Positions 1-7,668 are shown, counted from the first letter of the stretch. The stretch is 10,259 bases of DNA from Ettlia oleoabundans (GCA_019693395.1 JAAMXP010001704.1:1-10259), one strand, 5' to 3'. The notes: generated by a model from the letters alone, not told the origin. Numbers and translations are program-made.

Positions 1-27
1 GGGTGGCTGGGTGGCTGGGTGGCTGGG
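1..27 (+). repeat. Short tandem repeat, unit GGGTGGCT, about 3.4 copies
   Basis: The 8-base unit GGGTGGCT is repeated three times and followed by a further GGG. It lies in what should be an intron, because the first recognisable exon of the coiled-coil gene begins at 153 after a pyrimidine-rich CTCTGCAG acceptor. The repeat continues off the left edge, so its full length is unknown. Its G-runs are on the sense strand of the gene. Confidence 0.85.
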
Positions 28-152
28 CAGTTAGTTATAATTCCACAAGTGGCCTAAAGGGCTGGTTTGTTAGTGGCAACATTGCAGTTGCTACCCATGC
101 TTGAGTGCATGGTGGCATTGATTGAACTAGTTTCCAACTGCTTACTCTGCAG

Positions 153-3100
153 GCTGACCAGGTTGTAGCACCCAGCGGCGAGCGGCTACGGCGGCGTCAC
201 AACAAGGAGGGGCACATGGTGTACTGGCTGCAGTCGCCCGCGGAGGCGGAACAAGGTGAGGTGGCAGGGTTGGCACACACAAGGACAGCACCATGTTGTG
301 TCTTTTGGAGATCGTCTGGAGCTACGCTGGACCGCTGTTTTGATCGTGTTCAGTCAGCTAGCACTTAATCCATGCCTCGTGCCCCCGTCCTTTCCCGTTC
401 AGAGGAGGAGGTGCTGCGTGAGGAGATGCAGAACCTGAGCAGTGAGCTGAGGGAGGTGAAGGAGGCAAGGCGCATGCTGCACGCTGTGCGGGGGGAGGCA
501 GCGCAGGCCATTCAGGCCGTCAGGTGGGTGAATGCCTGGGACTCCCTGGGTTGGTGCATGGGTTGGTAGGTGGCCGGGCAAGAGTTGGGTTCATATGTTT
601 TTGGGTTTTGGAGCATTGCTGCAGGCCTTAGACCACCTATTACATACATTTTTAAAAACTGTACTGCCTTTGCCTCCATCTACTGTCCCTTCTTGCATTG
701 CAGCGGCATCAAGGAGCGTCCAGAGGAGGTGGTGAGGGCGCTGAGCGCTGCAGCACAGGCTCAGCAGGCCCAGCAGACTCAGCAGGCACAAACAGCTTCT
801 CCCCAACTGCCAGCGGCAGCCGCCATGGCGGGAAGAAGCGTCACACCGGTAGGCAGCCCGGCGCCCATCCCGTCCCCAGCTGCTGCCGCAGCAGCAGGAG
901 CCCTTGCTGCCGGTTTGCTGTCCCCTGCAGCAGCTGGGATGGGGCTTCTGCCGCTGGGCGAACCTGCAGACCTGCTGCTGCGGGTGCAGACGGCTGAGCA
1001 GCAGGCACAGGCACTGCTGGTGAGACCTTGTCAACAAAGTCAGCAGGATGGCTCTTGCCAAGTCAGGTGCAGGCTAGCTCTTGCCAACCCACTTCTATGC
1101 TCGAGTTGTGCGACCATCCCAAAGTACCATGATGCGGCATGGTGCGCAACGGACTTGCCCCATCATATGCTCCCTCGCTTCCCGCTCCCCCACAGGCGAG
1201 GCTGCAGGAAGCCGAGGGCCAGGTGCAGGCGGGGTTGGAGGCTGCGCGCGGGCAGGCTGCGGAGGCCACCCGCCAGCTCAGCTCACAACTGGTCGCACAG
1301 CTGGCGGCGCTGGCTGAGGTTGCACGCATGGTCAGCACAAGGTACGCACCCCACCCATGCTGCTTGTCACGGCTGTACGAATTGTTGAGGCCAGTGAACA
1401 GTGCAAGCAAAGCTGCTGCACTGGTCCTGTATCTGTCACTGGTGCTGTCACTGTGGTCTTGCAGCCAAAGCCTCAATTGTCGGCTGTGAAGATCCTTAAG
1501 GCCAGCGCTACCTTGTGTCACGCTTTTTCTTATAAGCATGGCACGGATTCGTGGCTGCCTTGAATTCTGGCAAGTGATGTCACCCGGTCAGTTACACTGC
1601 CCCCCTTGCAGGTGCGCTGCATTGGAGCACAGAGTAGCAGTGTTGGCCGAGGAGAGTGAGGGGCGGTATGAGGCGCTTGCAGCATCGCTCACCACCATTG
1701 CACGCCTTAGGTGAGCACCGACTGGCAGTGTGCTCTTGAGGTTGAGCCATATCACCTAAAGCAGCGGGGTGGGCTGCGCATGTTCCAACTTGTGGCATGC
1801 CAGTTACTTTCTTTCCCCCACTTGTCTGCTCCTTTTGTTGCATTTGTTGGCCTGCCTTCGCCTGCCTCCCGCCCTTCCACCGTATCCCTGCCGCCCACTG
1901 CTGTGCAGCGAAGAGGTGGGGTCGAGCCAGGCTCGCATCAGGGGATTGGAGCACCAGCTGGCAGAGCTTAAGGGCAGCCTGTCCACTCTGGCAGACGCCC
2001 TGCACAACCAGCCTGCTGCCAGCGCTGTGCTGCGCCGTGCTGGTGCCTGCAGCCCGGCGAGCGGCCAGCCTGGGCAGCATGGTGGGCTAGCTGGTGGCGG
2101 CAGGCCGTCGGCGCAGCGGTCCGAGCCGGGAGGTGGCGAGGCAGCAATGCCCCCTGCTGCTGGGCGCAGTGAGTCCCGCCATCAGGCTGGTGCCAGCATG
2201 CCGGCAGCAGGAGAGCCGGGTGCTGCCATTCATTCCCAGCCCATCACGCCTGTGAACGGTGAAGCGATGAATGTGCAGGCAGTGGTAAGTGGTGCCAGCG
2301 GGGGCGCTGATGGGTCAGCTGGCCTGTCAGGTGCAGGGCCAGCAGCAGGCCCCATGCATCCTCAGCAGCAGCAGCAGCAGGAACAGCAGCAGGAACAGCA
2401 GCAGCAGCAGCAACAGGAACAAGCGCAGCTGCAGCAGGAGCACCAGCAGCAGCAGCAACAGCTTGTGCAGGAACAGCCACAGCCGCAACACCAGCAGCAA
2501 CAGCAGGGTCAGCAGCAGCAGCACCCCGGCCCAGCTGCAGCTTCTCAACTTCCCACGGCACCGCCCCGCCACCCTCACTTGGCGCTGCAGCTATCAGCAG
2601 GTGGCATGCAGCCCCCAATGTCCATGCCCTACCCACAGCATCAGCCAGGTCTGTACCCCTTCCACCCAATGATGGCTCATGGCATGCCGCCAGGGCTGCC
2701 TTTCCAGATGTATCCCTACCACGTGCAGCAACAGCTGGCGGCGGCAGCAGCCATGGCCGCAGCTGCAGCGGGTGTGGGCCCAAACGCGGGCAGGGCTCCA
2801 GCTGGGCAGCACTTCCAGCTGCAAGCTCTGCAGGCCCAGCAGCAGCAGCAACAACAGCAGCACCCCGGTCAGGTGCAGCAGCTGGCCCCGCACCATGCCC
2901 TGATGCAGAACCCCCGCTTTGCCCAGGTCCTCATGCAGGGCCTGCACCAGCAGCATACAGGCAGCAGCGTGGGCAGCCACTCCGCTGTCAGGGTTGCAGT
3001 GGCGGGCATGCAGCCCAGCCAGCCAGGGGGCGGCGGCAGGCCGCCACTGCCGCCAGGCGCTGCCGGGAGTGCCCAGGCAGCGGCAGGCAGGGCAGCTGAA

Positions 3101-3184
3101 GGAGCAGGAGCGGGGCCGGGACGTGGCCCCACCCCACCCCCTCAGACACGAGGCTTCCAGGAGACAGACACTGCATGGGATTGA
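153..3184 (+). CDS. Coiled-coil, polyglutamine-rich protein of unknown function (5' partial, six exons)
   Basis: Family not recognised. Exons read as 153-255, 403-523, 704-1019, 1196-1341, 1612-1710 and 1909-3184. All have GT donors and AG acceptors, and the joined frame is open: 2061 bases, 686 codons plus TGA. There is no convincing start codon, and 1-152 reads as intron, so the N-terminus lies outside. The first exon carries a basic stretch (GERLRRRHNKEGH), then Glu/Leu/Ala-rich helix (EEEVLREEMQNLSSELREVK). An Ala/Gln/Ser linker follows, then a long predicted coiled coil at about residues 165-300 that runs unbroken across four splice junctions, which supports them. Residues from about 300 on are disordered in character: a polyQ region, then Met/Pro/His/Tyr-rich and Ala-rich segments, a second Q8 run and a Gly/Pro-rich tail. 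No membrane segment or catalytic motif is visible. Such composition is common in transcription-associated and condensate-forming proteins, but that role is inference only. Exon borders are good; function is open. Confidence 0.8.
2363..2518 (+). repeat. Imperfect CAG repeat encoding an interrupted polyglutamine tract
   Basis: In the reading frame of the coiled-coil gene this stretch is almost wholly Gln codons (mostly CAG, some CAA) with Glu, His, Ala, Pro, Leu, Val and Gly interruptions, starting after MHP and ending before HPGP. It covers roughly residues 414-465. The interruptions (GAA/GAG, CCA/CCG, CAC, GGT) mean the longest pure CAG/CAA runs are only about seven codons, so slippage should be limited. 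The opposite strand shows long open frames of Leu or Ala here, which are artefacts of the triplet repeat. Confidence 0.9.
2837..2860 (+). repeat. Second polyglutamine run, Q8
   Basis: Eight consecutive Gln codons (four CAG, two CAA, two CAG) in the last exon of the coiled-coil gene. The run is followed by HPG, as is the end of the first tract, and the DNA CAGCAGCACCCCGG is shared by both ends. This suggests local duplication within the exon, although convergence in low-complexity sequence is possible. Confidence 0.85.
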
Positions 3185-3393
3185 ATGTGCCCAGATCCAA
3201 CCTGCCCCGCAACTGATGCCTCACTGGCCTGCAGCTTGATGGGAGGACTTGCGTGCGGCAATCCCACTTCAGCCTTGCGCCCAAGCCCTAACGTGTCATT
3301 GGCCTTTCGTTAGTCATTGGAATCGCCACACTCCCCAGACTTGTACCGGTTGCTGCATGAAGCACTAGTTTGTCAAACCGTGACTGCTCCCAC

Positions 3394-3398
3394 TGTAA
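3394..3398 (+). terminator. Candidate polyadenylation signal TGTAA (proximal)
   Basis: TGTAA is the usual polyadenylation signal of chlorophyte nuclear genes. This copy lies about 210 bases after the TGA of the coiled-coil gene. A second copy occurs at 3659, so either may be used. Confidence 0.45.
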
Positions 3399-3658
3399 AT
3401 GCGTGCTTACAACACAAACTCCTATGTTCTGCCTAGCTGCATGCCTGGCATGTGATTAGGTGCAGGACTCCTTGTACCATACAACTTCTCACGTGAAGTA
3501 CGGTTACAACTTGCTTTCATTCCTGGCCTGCATGCTTAAAACATAGTCCCGCTAGATATACATTGGCAACCCCACGTGAACCATGCCCTTATCGCCTATG
3601 CCTGCCTGATTTTAGAGTTTTTTGGTTCCGCGATGTTGCATTCCGGCTATCCGTGTGA

Positions 3659-3663
3659 TGTAA
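3659..3663 (+). terminator. Candidate polyadenylation signal TGTAA (distal)
   Basis: Second TGTAA downstream of the coiled-coil gene, about 475 bases after the stop. Long 3' UTRs are common in green algae, so this distal site is as plausible as the one at 3394. The 3185-3663 stretch between stop and signal holds no ORF with coding character. Confidence 0.45.
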
Positions 3664-4151
3664 ATAGGATGTGCAATCTACCACGACACCATGGTCACAG
3701 CACCAGACAGTCGTCGATATAAGCTTGACACATTCCGTTCAAACACCAATATTGAGCCTGTAGCACAGCAGCAAAATACTACAAAACCAACCACAGAGCG
3801 CTACAATGGGTCAGCTCACCAACCAGTGAACGGAAGGTGGCATGATGCCAGCTTAAGTATGTACTTGGAATGTCGCCAAACAAATTCAAGGTTGTCACTT
3901 GACAGCAAGGAAACAGCAGCTTCAGCCCATAGCAGATGCGATATCAACGGCCGTAGCCACCAGTGTTCTTGGACTGGTACCCCTTGCTTGCAGCAGGAGG
4001 GAGGCAAGCAGCCTTCCTGAGCTGCAGCTGGCGGGCAGAAGAAAGCAGCTGACCACAGATGTGCCGCAACGAGAGGGAAACACTACGCGATAGTGGGAAG
4101 TGCGAACTTGATTAATGCGTTTCGTTGGCTGTGGCGGGTATATATAGGCCG
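3664..4151. other. Intergenic stretch without a recognised gene
   Basis: Open frames here are short and show no domain or exon-like continuity on either strand. The only notable element is TATATATA at 4139-4146 in a GC-rich surrounding. It sits just beyond the TAG that closes the minus-strand frame described at 4152-4285. It could be a plus-strand TATA box, but no plus-strand gene follows it. Confidence 0.5.
4139..4146 (+). promoter_or_regulatory. TATA-box-like element TATATATA
   Basis: An eight-base alternating TA tract flanked by GCGGG and GGCCGC. On the plus strand it would direct transcription into 4170 onward, antisense to the F-box locus. No plus-strand coding region supports that, so it may be chance or belong to a non-coding transcript. 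Confidence 0.2.
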
Positions 4152-4285
4152 CTATTTGTCCTTGCCTGTGTGTGACCGCGGGTTGGACAGCACCTGCTCA
4201 AACTGCCCCTCGCTTAGGTCCCGCCTGAACATCTTCTGCGTCTTGCCCTGCGCCGTGTTGTTCATCGCAATCTTCACTGTCCCAG
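4152..4285 (-). CDS. Possible 3'-terminal exon, 44 codons, product unknown
   Basis: On the minus strand a pyrimidine-rich stretch ending ACCTGCAG gives a good splice acceptor, after which the frame is open to TAG at 4154-4152. The encoded tail is hydrophilic and charged: GTVKIAMNNTAQGK, then TQKMFRRDLSEGQFEQV, then LSNPRSHTGKDK. It has ordinary protein composition and does not look like intron translation. The exon phase needs one base from the exon before. A donor T|GTAACA at about 4477 in the F-box/LRR frame has the matching phase and would join the two with an intron of about 190 bases. It may therefore be the last exon of that gene or the remnant of another one. I do not recognise the family, and no minus-strand TGTAA was found close downstream. 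Confidence 0.4.
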
Positions 4286-4428
4286 CTGCAGGTATCGAGG
4301 TGCGTGGTTGGGGTAGGCAGGCAACCACAAAGGCAGGCCTGGCCAATCCCAAGGTGCAGCACCGGTTGGGGCTATGAGGTGCACTCTCGACAACGCAACG
4401 TTGAAAATGCCACACCGACTGCTCAAAT

Positions 4429-5109
4429 CTAAGTGGCATACAGAGCCAGGGTGCAGCCGTCCTCCCGTTGGTATGTGTTACAGGTCACTAGGAGGCTGCG
4501 CAGGAGACTGGCACTGCCCAGGTCTGCCGCATGCAGCTCCAAGCTGCACTGCAGGTGCAGCCGCAGCTCCGGCAGTGCTGTGCAGGCGCCCAGGCTGCTC
4601 AGCAAATCGCCGGTACACTCCATTTCGTGCTCGAAATCTGACAAGTGGCCGAGGGTGATGTTTAGCCTTCTCACATGCTGCCCTGCACGTTCTATCAGCC
4701 AGCAGAAGAAGGAGGATATGTGCTCCACAGATGCCCTGCCATCAAATGAGCCATAACCACACCCGCCGTCGCTGTCAATGTTGCGTTCAACGCCGCTGGA
4801 TGGGTCTCGTGGGTAAAGCTCCACCTCAATGCTCCTTAGCAGCTCAGGTGAGCCGGCTAGAGACCTCCGATGCGGGCATACCAGAGCCAGCCGCCCGACC
4901 CTGCATGGTAGAAAAGGTGCGCTGCAAAGTAAAGCAACGCGGAAGCTGCTTCCCGCCCGCAGGCTGCCGCCGCTGGTGCCCCAGTTTGCCGAACCCTGCC
5001 TCCTGCGTGTATTGGCTGCGAAAACGAGCCCTGACCTGTCCCGTAAAGCGAAGTACTCGAAGATCTAGACAAGAACCGCATGCGGCAAATCGTTGATCAG
5101 CGGGGCCAT
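4429..5109 (-). pseudogene. F-box/LRR-like protein gene with an in-frame stop in the F-box
   Basis: F-box proteins link substrates to SCF ubiquitin ligases through SKP1. The frame opens at ATG 5109-5107 and gives MAPLINDLPHAVLV, a TAG at 5067-5065, then IFEYFALRDR. LP, six positions, then IF is the normal F-box spacing, so the TAG replaces one residue inside the domain. A 135-base intron (5035-4901, donor AG|GTCAGG, acceptor TTTTCTACCATGCAG) removes a poor segment. It joins RDR to VGRLALVCPHRRSLAGSPEL, completing a good F-box tail. The second exon runs on with LRR-like segments (LLRSIEVELYP; HVRRLNITLGHL; ALPELRLHLQCSL; SASLLRSLLV). The frame ends at TAG 4431-4429, or it may splice at about 4477 to the exon at 4285-4152. 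Only a few LRR-like units remain, so it is short for an F-box/LRR protein. It could be a pseudogene, a stop polymorphism or a base-call error. Confidence 0.7.
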
Positions 5110-5178
5110 ATTGTTGGCCTGCTGGGGCTAGACATCGCACGTCAAGTGCTGCAGCACGGATATGCGAGGGCGAAAGCA

Positions 5179-5206
5179 AGGTGGGCCAGTACAGGTGGGC
5201 CAGTAC
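5179..5206. repeat. 14-bp perfect tandem duplication, AGGTGGGCCAGTAC x2
   Basis: Two adjacent identical 14-base units at 5179-5192 and 5193-5206, directly upstream (about 70 bases) of the ATG of the minus-strand F-box locus. Most likely a replication-slippage duplication. A role as a doubled promoter element is possible but unsupported. Confidence 0.85.
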
Positions 5207-5252
5207 GGCCGGCAGGTACCGCCACCGGTGTCCAGCTTGGCATCAAGCCCAG

Positions 5253-5288
5253 TGTGTGACATCCTGGTACAAACCAGAATGTCACACA
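5253..5288 (-). ncRNA. Strong 16-bp hairpin with 4-nt loop, possible small RNA precursor or mini inverted repeat
   Basis: Left arm 5253-5268 (TGTGTGACATCCTGGT) and right arm 5273-5288 (ACCAGAATGTCACACA) are reverse complements except at one pair. They are separated by the loop ACAA. On the minus strand the odd pair becomes a U-G wobble, so a minus-strand transcript would form an unbroken 16-bp stem; on the plus strand it is a C-A mismatch. There is no U-run after it and it lies outside recognised exons. It could be part of a longer RNA hairpin, a fragment of an inverted-repeat element, or a 3'-end structure of a read-through RPB6 transcript. Confidence 0.4.
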
Positions 5289-5611
5289 ATTAGCACGTAT
5301 CCTTGCAACTCACTAGTCCATAGAAGTAGTCAATCGTACGTTCAGCTGATGAGCATGCTATAAGATGCTATGGGAACATCTGGCTGTGACCAACAAGTCT
5401 TGGCTGGTGCTGTCGCTGCAGGCTTGAGTCAAGTTGCAACCCAATGCAAGGTAGCAGGGTGCCAATTGAAGCAAGCTTGCAGCAGACGATGTGAAATGGC
5501 GGCAGAGCACATGGCCATGTGCAGGAACACCAATTGATAGGTGGCCGTTGGCAAAGGCACCGCCATGTCATGTTCGCTGTCCTGGCCACATATCACCCTT
5601 GCTGCGCCAGC

Positions 5612-5616
5612 TTACA
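5612..5616 (-). terminator. Candidate polyadenylation signal TGTAA for RPB6
   Basis: TTACA on the plus strand reads TGTAA on the minus strand, about 150 bases after the RPB6 stop codon. It is the nearest copy found downstream in the correct orientation, at a distance normal for green algal 3' UTRs. Confidence 0.55.
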
Positions 5617-5768
5617 CAACAAAGGACGCGAGAAAGGAATACAACCAGAAAGCAGTTTGCAAACGTGCAACATGGCAACTGCAACGTGTATTATAATAAA
5701 GCTGCTGTGGCTGTAACCTGGTCGCACCAAGCAAATGATAATGCTACGCTGCTCCACATCCAGGGGTG

Positions 5769-7414
5769 TTATCGCTCAGGAATGATCAGCTCTGAGAGGC
5801 TCCAGTCCTCATATGAATTGTCGGGCAGGTACCGCCTGAGTCCAATGCAAGCATGAATGACAGTGGTATGTGGGTACATCATGAAGGCAGTACCAGCAGT
5901 TGAATACATGCCCCGCAGTGTGTGCCGCACCAATGTGGCCTCCAAGGTGCATGGGCAGGCCACACATGTATGGCTGTGGCGCTGCAGTACCGCTAGAGCT
6001 GCAATGTGACACCAACACCATGCTGCAGCACATGATGGCCTGCACTTTCTAGACACGGCCTGCACTTTCTAGACACCCTCAACATTGCACACCTTCCATG
6101 TGTTACCCATGCCATCAGCTGGCTGGCTGCCGAGGACACAACCCATAGCCAAGCGACCGGCCCACCAAGTCATTTACAATCCACCCATCACTAAGCCACT
6201 CACCCACCTATCCACCCACCTAATTATGAAGGGTATCTTCTTTTCACGCAGCTCCTTGTAGGCTATCTCCAGCGGGTCCGTCTCAGTGCCCACCTCCACC
6301 ATCACCGGCGCATTCATGCTAATCTGCACACAGCAGTCATGCGGGTCCAGCAACGCAGCAAGTGAGCAGCACCCAGAACGTGGCTCCAAGGCTGCTCGCT
6401 CAATCGGGCTAAGGCGGCGCATCGCGATTGCGCACCAGAACAAGCTCAGCTGCAGCTGCGAGTAACCACGCCGCAGGCTGTAAGCAAATTGTCTCAGAAT
6501 CCATTGGTTGTGAGCAGCGGACAGCTAGCACGCGCTTGCGTCAGCAGCATCAACTGCACGCACTTTGTTTTGGCACGTACCTGTAATGCCCGCGTGCCCA
6601 GTACTCTCGCCTTTTCGTACTTTGTAAGGTAGCGAGTTGTGATGCGCGGCCGGTCTGCCTGCGCCTGCTGCTGCCCAGGGCCCTGCTCTATGATCTCAAC
6701 CTGCTCCTGCCCTGCATCAGCTGGATAGCACGTGTGCCGGTAGAACATGAGGTAGTAGTGTGGCAGGACTTGACATTACTGGGCAAGACTGAGCCAAAAA
6801 GGGCTGCGGGAAGGCTTGCTGCATTATTGCGGGGCTGCAAACCCCGGACAAAGCGGGAAAAAACGACATTTGCAGCATGACGATGCACTGCGAAGCTACA
6901 AGGCTTGATGGAAACTGTTGTGCAACAGTTACAGTCCACCTACCAACTCAGCTGCAGTGCCTCGCGACGTTGCCATTGGGCAACAGGAGCCCATGCTGGT
7001 AGCATACCTTGCTGCTGGTTGCCTCCCATTTGGTCGCCAAGCTCGTCGCCGCCTTCTTCCTCATCGCCCCAAGGGTTGTCTTCAGCTAAAGGCTCTTCAT
7101 CCCCAAACTCATCCCCTCCAAAACTGCGGTCAGCAAGACGACAGCATAATAAAACGCAAGAGCACGCAGCAGGGAGGGCAGCTTACCGCTGCCAGAAGTG
7201 GCGGTGCCAGTGATGGCCCCCCACTGTGCGGCCTTGCACCACTCGGCGGTTATGCATCCATTGACAGTACTGCTAAGGGGCTCCAGATGCGGGGCCGATC
7301 CTCCCATGCTCGATTGCAGGGCTCAAAGGCAGCAGAGGGGTCTGCATGCGGGCAGCAGCTCGCGCACTTGTCTCCGCCTGCGCCTCCAGCAAAAAAATCA
7401 TCATCGTCCGCCAT
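5769..7414 (-). CDS. RPB6: RNA polymerases I, II and III shared subunit RPABC2 (RPB6, omega-like)
   Basis: RPB6 is the eukaryotic counterpart of bacterial omega; it stabilises the largest subunit near the clamp in all three nuclear polymerases. Five exons on the minus strand: 7414-7368, 7123-7008, 6711-6581, 6323-6220 and 5835-5769. All introns are GT-AG and the joined frame is 465 bases, 154 residues plus TAA. Residues 1-54 are acidic and disordered ([30 protein letters not shown]), as usual for eukaryotic RPB6. The conserved core follows: [20 protein letters not shown], then [20 protein letters not shown], then [19 protein letters not shown] near the C-terminus. The length is slightly above the usual range, owing to the acidic and Gln-rich N-terminal part. 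The ATG at 7414 was chosen because MADDDDFF starts the acidic tail. An in-frame ATG at 7519 would add 35 basic residues and is probably in the 5' UTR. It is divergent from the AlaRS gene. Confidence 0.95.
6037..6076. repeat. 20-bp perfect tandem duplication in RPB6 intron 4
   Basis: Two adjacent identical 20-base units, GGCCTGCACTTTCTAGACAC, at 6037-6056 and 6057-6076, within the last and longest RPB6 intron (6219-5836, sense on the minus strand). It looks like a recent slippage or unequal-exchange duplication. Being intronic it should not affect the protein. Confidence 0.9.
6181..6219 (-). repeat. Donor-proximal GGTGGGTGG array in RPB6 intron 4
   Basis: Reading the minus (sense) strand from the donor AG|GTGGGTGG, the first 39 bases are made of GTGGGTGG-type units with slight variation, the last ending GATGGGTGG. 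Similar G-rich sequence on the sense strand begins introns of the neighbouring genes (524-577, 8827-8911, 10139-10259). Confidence 0.7.
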
Positions 7415-7668
7415 GTCGTCTTCCGAGAGGGCTGAAAAGAAGCGCCAGGCGCGACTTGCTTTTGTAACCTGCGAGTTTGGCTGCCAAAAGCGTGTGAGCG
7501 GTGCTTTAACAATATTCACCCCATACAGAGGCGCTATCTAAACTTTCAGCGCCACCCTTGAGGCTCCAGAGCGGCGCCTAGCCTCGTAAGAAAGCTGCAG
7601 GGTTGCATGGTAAACTTACTGCCCTCCGGTCCAACCAGCACTCCAGCCAGCGGTTTGCACCCATACAC
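7415..7668. promoter_or_regulatory. Divergent promoter region between RPB6 and alanyl-tRNA synthetase
   Basis: RPB6 starts at 7414 on the minus strand and AlaRS at 7759 (or 7669) on the plus strand, leaving 254-344 bases for both 5' UTRs and both promoters. No clear TATA box is seen. GC-rich elements cluster near the middle: an inverted repeat GGCGCT (7530-7535) and AGCGCC (7548-7553), and a GGCGCC palindrome at about 7573. Bidirectional, probably co-ordinated expression of the two housekeeping genes is inferred from the arrangement. Confidence 0.6.

Larger units (their letters stand above)
5110..5611. other. Intergenic region between the F-box locus and the RPB6 3' end
   Basis: No open frame here shows coding character on either strand. 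It should hold the promoter of the minus-strand F-box locus at its left end and the RPB6 transcript end at its right. Two structural elements stand out and are listed separately: a 14-bp tandem duplication at 5179-5206 and a hairpin at 5253-5288. No tRNA, with its A and B boxes, was seen. Confidence 0.5.

Noticed and set aside
591..1061. Minus-strand open frame of 156 codons opposite exon 3 of the coiled-coil gene
   Set aside because: It is Cys/Leu-rich and lacks any domain; it is an antisense shadow of the Gln/Ala-rich exon 704-1019, whose borders fit splice sites and phase.
570..1388. Single plus-strand ORF of 272 codons taken as one gene
   Set aside because: Only 704-1019 of it is coherent. 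The flanks read through introns: a GTGAGA donor follows 1019, and the true coding frame resumes at 1196 in a different frame.
2285..2328. A real intron from GTAAGT at 2285 to CTGTCAG at 2328
   Set aside because: It would be only about 44 bases, far shorter than the other introns here, and the frame is open through it.
2244..2783. Minus-strand open frame of 179 codons, Ala/Pro-rich
   Set aside because: It is the complement of the CAG-rich plus-strand exon, where triplet bias keeps several frames open. The plus-strand exon continues a spliced coiled-coil frame and is the better reading.
5065..5067. TAG read as glutamine (ulvophyte-type nuclear code)
   Set aside because: Some ulvophyte algae use TAA/TAG for Gln, and the stop is in a position that tolerates Gln. 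RPB6, however, ends in TAA exactly at its expected C-terminus, which argues for the standard code.
5065..5080. TTCTTGTCTAG as a splice acceptor that would remove the F-box stop
   Set aside because: It is a plausible acceptor, but the codons before it spell LPHAVLV in frame and at exact F-box spacing, so they look like exon. It remains the main alternative.
5340..5480. Possible tRNA or C/D snoRNA in the intergenic region (TGATGA at 5347)
   Set aside because: No A/B boxes, no cloverleaf, no suitable D box or closing stem was found nearby.
6913..6930. Palindrome AACTGTTG-TG-CAACAGTT in RPB6 intron 2
   Set aside because: An 8-bp stem with a 2-base centre is too short to form a stable hairpin; single occurrence and no context, so probably chance.
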